A stretch of DNA of 42,387 bases from positions 1 through 42,387 of the forward strand of contig CALIMV010000202.1 of the NCBI GenBank assembly GCA_938045275.1, in the 5' to 3' direction. A model generated the notes under the pieces. It did not search any database, was not told where the DNA came from, and saw only the letters and a list, made by a program, of their open reading frames with translations. This DNA comes from an uncultured Granulosicoccaceae bacterium. GTDB taxonomy: Bacteria > Pseudomonadota > Gammaproteobacteria > Granulosicoccales > Granulosicoccaceae. The position numbers and the translations under genes are program-made. Of this stretch, positions 19,444 to 27,911 are shown one piece after another; positions within the stretch are counted from its first letter, which is position 1; each line of letters starts with the position of its first letter.

Positions 19444-20691
19444 TTATTCAGAACCTAATAAACCGGCGGCTTTTTCAAAAAAATCCGGCGCACCAAAATT
19501 TCCAGATTTCAAAGCGAGTACAAGATTATCATTTGCACGCAGCGCAGGTACACCAGGGTCGATCTCCGGACCTATGTCCAGCGATGAAATGGAAAGACCC
19601 TCAACAATCGCACCCGACGTCTCGCCACCGGCACTAATTAGCTTGCTATAACCCGCCGCCACCAGCTTTTTCGCTAGCTGCGCAAAAAAACTTTCCAATG
19701 CTTGTGATGCTGTTGCTTGAGTGTGTATAGCTTGAGCCTTTGCTACCGTTTCAGGAGACGCCGAGCTATAAACCAGTGGAATCCCATCCTGTGAATCAAC
19801 CCATTGAACGATCATGTCAACTGTGACCGTACCGGCAATAACATCGTCAGCAAAAATTTGTCTGGCCGGGTTCTGTTGAGTATGCACATCAATTTGATTG
19901 CGCGTCGCATTGGAGCAAGAGCCACACAGAACGGCCACACGACCTTCCTGCCCGACCCATTGAGTTTGTTGTTGAGCAATCTCTCCTGATTCAGCAAAGT
20001 TCGCTGGCAATCCTAACGCGATTCCAGAACCACCAGTGATTAGTTTTGCATTACTCAAAGCAGATCCGATGGACATCAGATCATCATCGCTTATAGCGTC
20101 AACGACGATAAAAAGATGCCCCGCTTGTTCCTGTTTAGCAAGGCTTGATGCAATATTTTCAGCGCCTTTGGCGACATCTGCGTACCTAACATGTCCAACG
20201 CTCGCCTTGCACTGGGCCTGCATCACACGACGTAAATCTGCATCAGTCATTGGCGTGATCGGGTGATTTTGCATACCACTTTCATTAAGTAGCTGATCAT
20301 TCACGAATAAATGTCCCTGATAAACAGAGCGTCCTGTACCTGGAAATGCGGGACAAACGACAACTTGTGATGCATTCAGTTGCGATGCCAGGGCTTCAGC
20401 CACGGGACCAATATTGCCACGCACCGTGCTATCAAACGTTGAACAGTATTTAAAAAAGAACTGGCGGCAACCCTGCGAACGCAACCAGTCAAGTGCTTCC
20501 AGCGATTGCTTTACAGCTTCTTCGGGTGCGTTTGATCGTGACTTTAAAGCTATGACACCAGCTTCCACCGATGATTGCGCACAACCATCTGGTGTGCCGG
20601 AGTACAAAACGGTGCGCATACCCTGTTTTGCCAACGTATTGGCAAGATCACCTGACCCGGTGAAGTCATCTCCTATACAGCCAAGCAGCAT
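19444..20691 (-). CDS. otnK: Four-carbon acid sugar kinase (DUF1537; 3-oxo-tetronate kinase-like)
   Basis: MLLGCIGDDFTGSGDLANTLAKQGMRTVLYSG; FFKYCSTFDSTVRGNIGPV; SAGGETSGAIVEGL. Confidence 0.9.
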   Translation of the reverse strand: MLLGCIGDDFTGSGDLANTLAKQGMRTVLYSGTPDGCAQSSVEAGVIALKSRSNAPEEAVKQSLEALDWLRSQGCRQFFFKYCSTFDSTVRGNIGPVAEALASQLNASQVVVCPAFPGTGRSVYQGHLFVNDQLLNESGMQNHPITPMTDADLRRVMQAQCKASVGHVRYADVAKGAENIASSLAKQEQAGHLFIVVDAISDDDLMSIGSALSNAKLITGGSGIALGLPANFAESGEIAQQQTQWVGQEGRVAVLCGSCSNATRNQIDVHTQQNPARQIFADDVIAGTVTVDMIVQWVDSQDGIPLVYSSASPETVAKAQAIHTQATASQALESFFAQLAKKLVAAGYSKLISAGGETSGAIVEGLSISSLDIGPEIDPGVPALRANDNLVLALKSGNFGAPDFFEKAAGLLGSE

Positions 20692-21581
20692 TATTTACTC
20701 CCGGGAAGCGAAACGTTAGCCTGGCTTGCATATACCTTAGCAACCGCCGAATCATCCTCAAGTCCATGACCTTGCTCGTTTGCACTAACGTACTGCTGCA
20801 ATGCAGCTTTGGTTACGGGAGCATCGAAGTTCGCAGAGGCAGCTATATCAAGCACAATACCGAGATCCTTAAGCCAGATGTTAACGGCAGAGTGTGGTGT
20901 GTAGTCCCCTTCTATTATATGTGGTGCTCGATTCTCCAGCATCCAACTAGACCCCGCACACTGCGAGATGACTTCCAAAAATTTCTCCGGTGTTACACCT
21001 TGTGTTATACCGAACGTCAGCGCTTCTGCCATGGTGGCTATGTGTACCCCTGCGAGTAATTGATTAACCGACTTCATCGCAGAGCCGGCACCAGCTTTGT
21101 CACCAAGCTCAAAAACGGTCGCAGCCATAGCTTCAAGAACAGGGCGAGCTGCTGTCAAAGCCTGCGCAGGACCAGAAGCCATCACGGAGAGCTCTCCGTT
21201 AGCAGCTTTGATCGAACCTCCCGATATGGGCGCATCAAGATACAAAACGCCTTGCTCTGAGCATCGGTGTGACAGGTCACGAGCGACCGCCGGCGACACG
21301 GTCGCACACGCTATGACCACGCAACCTTCTTTTAACTTTGTCGCAATCCCATTTTCGCCAAACAGTACATCTTCAGTTTGCGCAGCATTGAGCACAACCA
21401 CCACGACGCACTCCAAATTGGGCGCAATATCTGCGAGCGGAGCAACCGCCCCACCCTCAGAGACAAACTTTTCCACGTGAGAGGGAGCCACATCAAATCC
21501 GAAAGTCTCATGCCCCGCATTAAGTATCGACGTGGCAATACCATAGCCCATTGAACCCAGGCCAAAAACCGCTGTCTTCAT
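20691..21581 (-). CDS. ltnD: L-threonate dehydrogenase-like NAD-dependent beta-hydroxyacid dehydrogenase
   Basis: VFGLGSMGYGIATSILNAGHETFGFDV; DAPISGGSIKAANGELSVMASG; KSVNQLLAGVH; 1-nt overlap with otnK-like gene. Confidence 0.85.
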   Translation of the reverse strand: MKTAVFGLGSMGYGIATSILNAGHETFGFDVAPSHVEKFVSEGGAVAPLADIAPNLECVVVVVLNAAQTEDVLFGENGIATKLKEGCVVIACATVSPAVARDLSHRCSEQGVLYLDAPISGGSIKAANGELSVMASGPAQALTAARPVLEAMAATVFELGDKAGAGSAMKSVNQLLAGVHIATMAEALTFGITQGVTPEKFLEVISQCAGSSWMLENRAPHIIEGDYTPHSAVNIWLKDLGIVLDIAASANFDAPVTKAALQQYVSANEQGHGLEDDSAVAKVYASQANVSLPGSK

Positions 21582-22253
21582 AGTGTTGGAAAGTCAGTTA
21601 AATTGAGAAATCATAGCCTAAAAAGTGTCGATTAGTTAATTAGTTAACGATGTAGTTCATGGAATTTGCAAGAGACACGAAGCTACACGTTCGCGCGCAG
21701 CCTAAGGTGACGAGTAATCCCGGTTTTGGCACTGGCCCGATACAGCGCTTTGCATTGGGCTATTGGCGCAGCAAAGGGGCAATGCCTGTCCAAATGGATG
21801 ATTGTTTTTAATCAGTATGAAACGGGTTTTCGTGGTTACTAAGCAGCTAGCGACGAGACATTGCTGGCTCAAAAGTATGCCAGTTTGTACATGCTGGTAA
21901 AAAATGGCGTTTTTTGACCAAAAACCGATATACAGTATAAGCATATCGATTTAACATGTTATCTTGCGTGATATATTGCGTTCGGAGTTCACTCAGACGA
22001 ATTGCCAAAAGTCCAATTGAAATGAGATTTGTAATGTTCTCGACAATTTATGACAACCTGCTGTTTTGCGCAGATAACATGCTTTCTACTGTTATCGCCA
22101 AAACTATGCGGGTTCCACAAATGTTCAATGTTCTCTTCTTTTTCCTGAACTTGCGGCCTTCCTCATCGACTGCTTCTCCGAGTCCTCGTGGAATTTGGCT
22201 ATTGCAGATGAATAAGTCGTTAGCCTAATTACTAACGTCAAAGGACTACCCAA

Positions 22254-22880
22254 ATGGATGAGGCTAAATCTATGAAGACGGACCGCGCTGTTGCATACAG
22301 TCGAACTTCTGGTCGGATTACAGTTAATACCTCCGCAGTTACACCCACAAAACCTTCGGTTGTCAGTAAAAAAGTATTGGTAGGGCTCCATGTGCCAATA
22401 GATGTCAATTTTGACCACTCAGAAGACAACGAACCTCGCAGAAAAAAAACTGAAGAGAATAAGCGTTACGTTCGCAGCGCGAATACAGATCTGAATGAAA
22501 AGAAAAACGGAAAGACACTGGTTGTTATAGCGCTGATGACTATCTTCTTGTTTCTGTTAGCCGGTTTAACAATCAAATTCACGGATAAAGTTGGCAACAC
22601 GTCACTGGCTGCGTTGATAGGTTCGAACACACAAGTATCACCACCCGACGCAAATGCTGCACCCCAGGCCATAGCTGATGATACGCTTGGATCGCTTTCC
22701 GATATTCTGTCTACACGAATTTCATTGATCTCCAGCAAAAATCCTAAATTCATTGTTACTCAGGAAGGCAAGAAAATTGTGCCTCGCGATGTTATTGATG
22801 GGAGTTTAACGGTGGTGGATATCTTTGCCGACCATATTGTGGTTACATCCAATGGCTCAAATCTAAAAATAGCTTACTAG
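22254..22880 (+). CDS. Hypothetical single-TM protein with C-terminal beta-rich domain (GspC/PilP-like appearance)
   Basis: 208 aa; AAAGGA Shine-Dalgarno; TM LVVIALMTIFLFLLAGLTI; KFIVTQEGKKIVPRDVIDGSLTVVDIFADHIVVTSNGSNLKIAY. Confidence 0.6.
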   Translation: MDEAKSMKTDRAVAYSRTSGRITVNTSAVTPTKPSVVSKKVLVGLHVPIDVNFDHSEDNEPRRKKTEENKRYVRSANTDLNEKKNGKTLVVIALMTIFLFLLAGLTIKFTDKVGNTSLAALIGSNTQVSPPDANAAPQAIADDTLGSLSDILSTRISLISSKNPKFIVTQEGKKIVPRDVIDGSLTVVDIFADHIVVTSNGSNLKIAY

Positions 22881-23053
22881 TTCAAGCATTGTATCCAATC
22901 ACGCTACTGCAAATTTTTGCGCTATTGCAGTCAAAGGCTTACTTTACTTCTCACTTTTTTTATTTAACGCCGCTGATAAAGCTTGAGAGGTTGGCAAGAC
23001 ACACGTAGCTCTAGTTAAAAAACCACGGCTCTTATTGATTAAATTAAAATAGA

Positions 23054-24796
23054 CTAATAAAAACCGGGTATTTGATCTACTGAACCTACGTCTGCATTAG
23101 TTTTCTCTGAGGTCGCTTTGCCGTCAGCATCAACGTTTGGCTGTGGGGTAGCCGGCACTTCAGCTTCCAGCTCTGGTACCACATCTTCAGCGGATTCCGA
23201 ATCAGAATTCACCGGTATTTCAGTTTCTCGCTCTTCCGTTACTGCAACATCATTTCCCTGCTCTTGCAGCGCATCTTTAGATTCCTGCTCCGGTGTCACA
23301 ATAATTTCAGCACCCTGCTCCGCCGTTTGTTCAACTGCACTATCCTGTTCCAGGACAACCTCTTTAGATTCTTGCTCAGGTGTCGCGATAACCTCAGCAC
23401 CCTGCTCTGCCGTTTGTTCAACTGAACCAACCTGTTCCAGGACGACATCTTTAGATTCTTGCTCAGGTGTCGCAATAACTTCAGTAACCTGATTCGTTGT
23501 TAGCTCCGCCTCACCATCGCGTTCCACTTTTACATTTTCTATATCTTCAGATGCTTGCTCCGGTGTGGCTAACACTTCAGCATCCTGCTCCGCGTTTTGT
23601 TCAACGTCTTCACCCAGTTCCGGAACTGATTCTTGTGATTCCCGCACCGGGATCTCCGTGCCTTCTGCATCAATTTCAATGTCCACGACCTGCTCCAGAG
23701 CAGCACTTTCAGGTTCGTGCCCTGGTGTCACCGTAGTTCCAGTATTCTGCTCTACAGTCAGTTCAACGTCGGTGCCTTCTTCGGATGTAACGGCAACGTT
23801 ATCGTCCTGCTCCGCTGTTATGGCAACTTCACCTTCCTGTTTCGCTGCAACTGTACTCGAGTGATCTATTAATACTAGCGGGGTACTCGCGGCTGAATTA
23901 TCTGCTTTGTTAGACCCAGATTGATTGAGCTGCTCATTTTCGTTTGAATTCGAAATCACAGGGAACTTGTTGGTTAACAATTCAGGTGTTAGCAAAGCCG
24001 TGTTGGATATATCAACTTGTAGCTCCAATTCTGTCCTTCTAACAAAGTCTGGATGACCACCAACGATCAGTTGGTTATCTTCGCGATTAACAAAGTTACC
24101 TGGCGGTATTTTTGTGCGCAGATCTGTTAAAAAAACCTCTGGAGAATAATTTTCCTCCGGTAGCAAAACAACGCTTTTTACAAAACTGGTTTCGGGCACA
24201 ACCGAAATGGTATCTTCGCTTATGTAGAAAAGTATCGGGTACTGATGGGATAAGGCATTGATGGTATCTCTAAGGGTGCCGTTGAAAGCCCCATCAACAG
24301 AAATTTCGATAGAAGTGTCGGCGACCAGCTGGTAGCCGGCTGCGTCTGACAGGTAGGACAAAAAAGAGACTAAGTCCATATCGGACAATTGAAACTGATA
24401 GCTTACCTCTGAGGAAAAGTCAGAATCGCGCCAAAGCTTATAGACATTGTCGGATACAGAATGACTTATTCCATATCGATTATAAAGGTCATCTAACAGA
24501 AACTCGATTGACCCGTTAAATTGACCATCGATAGTGAAATCCGCAATTGATTCGTCTACCTCTATAGAAATTGACATGCCTTCCGCAACCGCTGAAGCAA
24601 ACACACTTAGCGGCATTGAATTAACTGACAGCAAAATGTTGTCGTCGGCTATTTGGTCATCAGTTGATTGGTCATCAGCTAACCCAATGGCAAAATTCAA
24701 GTGAAACATCAGAAGAATAAGCAGGGCCACAGCTCGCGATTTAGGCAACCAAGTAAATATGGCTATCAAGATTGTGTTTATCTCTATACGGTTCAA
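23054..24796 (-). CDS. Secreted protein with secretin N-domain (STN/N0)-like repeats and a Glu/Val/Gln-rich tandem-repeat tail
   Basis: Signal/anchor AVALLILLMFHLNFAIGLA; two similar segments VFASAVAEGMSISIEVDESIADFTIDGQFNGSIEFLLDDLYNRYGI and FLSYLSDAAGYQLVADTSIEISVDGAFNGTLRDTINALSHQYPI; VGGHPDFVRRTELELQ; no secretin pore domain. Confidence 0.7.
   Translation of the reverse strand: MNRIEINTILIAIFTWLPKSRAVALLILLMFHLNFAIGLADDQSTDDQIADDNILLSVNSMPLSVFASAVAEGMSISIEVDESIADFTIDGQFNGSIEFLLDDLYNRYGISHSVSDNVYKLWRDSDFSSEVSYQFQLSDMDLVSFLSYLSDAAGYQLVADTSIEISVDGAFNGTLRDTINALSHQYPILFYISEDTISVVPETSFVKSVVLLPEENYSPEVFLTDLRTKIPPGNFVNREDNQLIVGGHPDFVRRTELELQVDISNTALLTPELLTNKFPVISNSNENEQLNQSGSNKADNSAASTPLVLIDHSSTVAAKQEGEVAITAEQDDNVAVTSEEGTDVELTVEQNTGTTVTPGHEPESAALEQVVDIEIDAEGTEIPVRESQESVPELGEDVEQNAEQDAEVLATPEQASEDIENVKVERDGEAELTTNQVTEVIATPEQESKDVVLEQVGSVEQTAEQGAEVIATPEQESKEVVLEQDSAVEQTAEQGAEIIVTPEQESKDALQEQGNDVAVTEERETEIPVNSDSESAEDVVPELEAEVPATPQPNVDADGKATSEKTNADVGSVDQIPGFY
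23276..23500. repeat. 87-bp coding tandem repeat (29 aa: EVIATPEQESKxVVLEQxxxVEQTAEQGA), two full copies plus part; degenerate copies toward about 23850
   Basis: TTTAGATTC landmarks at 23276, 23363 and 23450, spaced exactly 87 bp. Confidence 0.8.
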
Positions 24797-25782
24797 AAAA
24801 CTTGAGTCAGAACGACGCCAATTGGAGGTAATTCCTCGCAGCTAGCCAAGTTCCGACAACCCTTTCGAATACTAGTTAATGGTCCTTGATCTAGAAATTG
24901 TCAGTGTCTCCTACACTGAATTATTGTTCCGACAACATGCAATTGACTTTCTTTCTCGGTCTGAAGCTGGTTTTTTCGCTAGCAGATTAAGGCTTAGCTG
25001 GACAAGAATCAAACAGGGACAATACCGATACTCATCGATCTTTGCCCTCACCTTTGCTCTTAATCTTTGCCCTCAGTGCATCTTTGCCGTCAACGCACAA
25101 AACCTACGAAATATTCGCGGCCTTTGCCCATGAGCACGACGGTGTATGAACAAATATAAAGGGGAATTCAGCTCATACGTCGTGATGCTTATTTATACCA
25201 TATTGTTAGCGCTTTCAGCGTTCGAGAGTAACTCATCAATTCGCACACTGTCCTTTACAGAATGCCAATGCACACAGAGGCACTGTTAATTTTTTGACAG
25301 ATATGGCACAAGTTTTACCTAATATCAAAAAAATTGAGCGGAACCGGGTTATTTGAAAACCGAACGCCATAGCTGACATATCAACCGTTTGTCCGTGGGG
25401 CTGACCATCGCTAACGACTGAGCGTGCGAAGCTATAAATAAATTCAAAAATAGTCATTAAGAAACACGGCATCCAGTCGTTTTAAAATTAGGCCGATTAG
25501 CCGATCAATGCGGTTACCACCGACTTCACTCAGGCAGGATTACGAACCAGCATCTAATTTAAATTTAACGCTCGGATAATTAATGTTGCTAAGTAGGCTG
25601 ATGGTCCAATGAGGCTTAGCTAACAATGCATTCATGCGGAATCCAACCTGTTCTGTCGATTGAATCGGACCATTTGGTTGATGGACAACGCATCGGATTT
25701 TAAGCGAAGTTATAATTTGACGATTATTTTTTGTTACAGGTGTCGGCGTAATCAGCCTCGAATGGGTTCTGAGTAGTCTAAC

Positions 25783-26193
25783 TTACATTATTGAAGCCCA
25801 AAGGTTTTGCACCAATAACCATAAATCAATATTCAAGGGATACAAAACGGTTGCATAAACAATCGCTAATGCAACAGAGTACAAATTACCGATTAAAAAG
25901 TAATCATTCCACGCTTCTGATTCGGTGCCAGTAGTAAGTCTTGTACCCAATTTCATCGCACCAAATAAAATCAAGACTTGAGGCAGGCCCTTTATCAGGG
26001 CCAGAATAAGCACCAAACGCTCGATCACGCCTTTTACCGCATCGCTAAACCCTATCTTCGGCACTCGCTGAGACATCGCGAGCTCCGAATCGGGATAAAA
26101 CAGTTTTTTAATGATTGGAAAGACAATAATATGCGAGAGAACTTCCGCAATAACTAAAATTAAAATTGCACTTCCCCAATTCATATCGACCAC
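25783..26193 (-). CDS. Small integral membrane protein resembling the C-terminal half of DUF3307 proteins
   Basis: GFSDAVKGVIERLVLILALIKGLPQVLILFGAMKLGTRLTTGTESEAWNDYFLIGNLYSVALAIVYA; 1-nt gap from upstream SatD-like gene. Confidence 0.65.
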   Translation of the reverse strand: MVDMNWGSAILILVIAEVLSHIIVFPIIKKLFYPDSELAMSQRVPKIGFSDAVKGVIERLVLILALIKGLPQVLILFGAMKLGTRLTTGTESEAWNDYFLIGNLYSVALAIVYATVLYPLNIDLWLLVQNLWASIM

Positions 26194-26194
26194 C

Positions 26195-26830
26195 CTAGGA
26201 ATATAAATCTTCTTTTAGTATATCGATTGCTGACGACCAGGATTCAACATACCAGTTCCTTCTGTATTTCCAAATTTCCGAAGGCGATTTACCGTTTTTC
26301 TCCGCCACTTCTTTATCTGAAAGGTCAGAAAATAATAGATCACCCAATATCGCAGAATGTTTGTTTCTTGCTGGCAAATCTCTATACCCAAACATGGCTC
26401 TAGCTGCCTTATTTAGTAAGCGGCTCTTTCTTTCATCATGCAACACAAACTCTGCAATTTTTCTGTCTTTATTTTTTCGGGACAGCATTTTTCTGGCCTC
26501 GGTAAGACCACTACCAAGCATGCCGTACGACGATTCTGTGTTTATCGGGGTGTCTATCGTTCCTTCAAAAACAACGTAACGCAGATTTATGGACGCCTTA
26601 TTCATAAGCAGCCATTGCTCGCTACACAGTAGAAGGTCTACTGCAGATTTTAGATCATGAGCGACTCCCTGAAATTCATCTCCAAGCGTTATTGTCAGCG
26701 GTGATAAAATACAATTCGCATTGTTGCGATTCAATGCCACCACCAACTGCTTCAGCTCATCTGCGGTACAGATATTATCTTTTTTAGCACTATCAATGAC
26801 ATCCGCCATAAATATTATGTAGTCATCCAT
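26195..26830 (-). CDS. SatD-family protein
   Basis: FMADVIDSAKK at N-terminus, LTITLGDEFQG, LRYVVFEGTIDT, C-terminal HTH-like LSDKEVAEKNGKSPSEIWKYRRNW. Confidence 0.72.
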   Translation of the reverse strand: MDDYIIFMADVIDSAKKDNICTADELKQLVVALNRNNANCILSPLTITLGDEFQGVAHDLKSAVDLLLCSEQWLLMNKASINLRYVVFEGTIDTPINTESSYGMLGSGLTEARKMLSRKNKDRKIAEFVLHDERKSRLLNKAARAMFGYRDLPARNKHSAILGDLLFSDLSDKEVAEKNGKSPSEIWKYRRNWYVESWSSAIDILKEDLYS

Positions 26831-26922
26831 ATAAACCTCTGTTAAAGCATTTGAGCTGTTTATTGTCCGTGCAGATAATCAATCGGGTAAGCGCAGTAGC
26901 GTGGTAAATACGATAACGGCAT

Positions 26923-26968
26923 ATTTCATTTATAATGAAATTATATATTTAAATTCATATTTAATGAA
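26923..26968. promoter_or_regulatory. Twin AT-rich dyads TTCAT-N5-ATGAA, operator-like
   Basis: TTCATTTATAATGAA (26925-26939) and TTCATATTTAATGAA (26954-26968), 29 bp start-to-start, about 95-140 bp upstream of the SatD-like start. Confidence 0.6.
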
Positions 26969-27232
26969 ATATTATACTGTATTACACTTTAAATGCATTC
27001 AGTATTTATAACATCAAAAACTTATAACGACCGTTACCGCGATAAACCCGAAGGGATATTTCACGATTTGGCTAAAATATACAATAAAATCAAATCGTTA
27101 TACTGATTCGTTCAACGAACAAACCGCGTATTGGTATCTGATCAACTTAATCTTGCAAACTTTTTCGATGCGCCCTGCCAGCGATGTGGCAAATCTTGAA
27201 TTGCTGTGGCCAAGTACAGGCAACGCCATTGA

Positions 27233-27586
27233 TCTGCAGCATTTAAGTTCTGGAAGAAAATTCTAGCGATATCGTTTGCTGGGAATGCAGTTTCTGGCAA
27301 CGGTATAAGCTATCAATTTGGTACAAACTGGCGTGTTTTCTTCGACAAAGTCACGCTGATTATTACCTCACCACAGGGCTATAAAGTTATAACCGCCCTC
27401 TTGATATTCACCATGATTATCGCCACCACTGGGCCATACTGTATATTGAAAAAATCAAGCAACACAGATCGGCAACTCATCTGGTTCTGCTTGGGTTCGG
27501 CGCTGTTGGATGTGATGACCGTTTCGTTTGTCGGATGGGTAAATGGATCAATTGTTTCGTCAATTCCAAGTGCTCCCCAAGTTTAG
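27233..27586 (+). pseudogene. Open frame for a membrane-protein-like segment without a convincing start; possibly decayed gene
   Basis: FKFWKKILAISFAGNAVSGNGISYQFGTNWRVFFDKVTLIITSPQGYKVITALLIFTMIIATTG...; only internal starts at 27401/27412. Confidence 0.3.
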
Positions 27587-27911
27587 CCAACGCCACTCAT
27601 ACTATTGCATTAATACTTGACAGAAAAATAATACTGGTTAAAACGACATTTTGCGTTCTGCAATAGACACCACTAATCGCTACCGAACCTAAGCTAAGCC
27701 CATAAAACTCCCTTACAACTACCCCAATTGCCATAGCCATAGTAAACTTCAATCAATTACCCATCCGGACAGCATGGGTTTCCCGGTTGAACATGAATTA
27801 TGTAGCAATTTATGTAGCAATTCGAGAATACGTGAGTACTTGAATACATTTCTGGCCATTCATTAGTACACCTGCGTCATGGCCCGCTAGCAGTTAATTG
27901 GAGGCAGAAGT

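Noticed and set aside
23118-23864. Ser/Cys/Thr-rich plus-strand ORFs (23118-23492, 23565-23864)
   Set aside because: Antisense shadows of the repetitive acidic coding region of the minus-strand gene; no independent start signals.
24879-25133. 84-aa ORF containing degenerate ATCTTTGCCCTCA repeats (25038, 25063, 25080)
   Set aside because: No domain or SD; the short repeats are few and imperfect, insufficient for CRISPR or a defined repeat element.
25236-25472. 78-aa minus-strand ORF in gene-sparse region
   Set aside because: No recognisable family, odd composition and no convincing start context.
27798-27822. 12-bp direct duplication (TTATGTAGCAAT x2) upstream of FadL
   Set aside because: Too short and isolated to support a feature; could be chance slippage.
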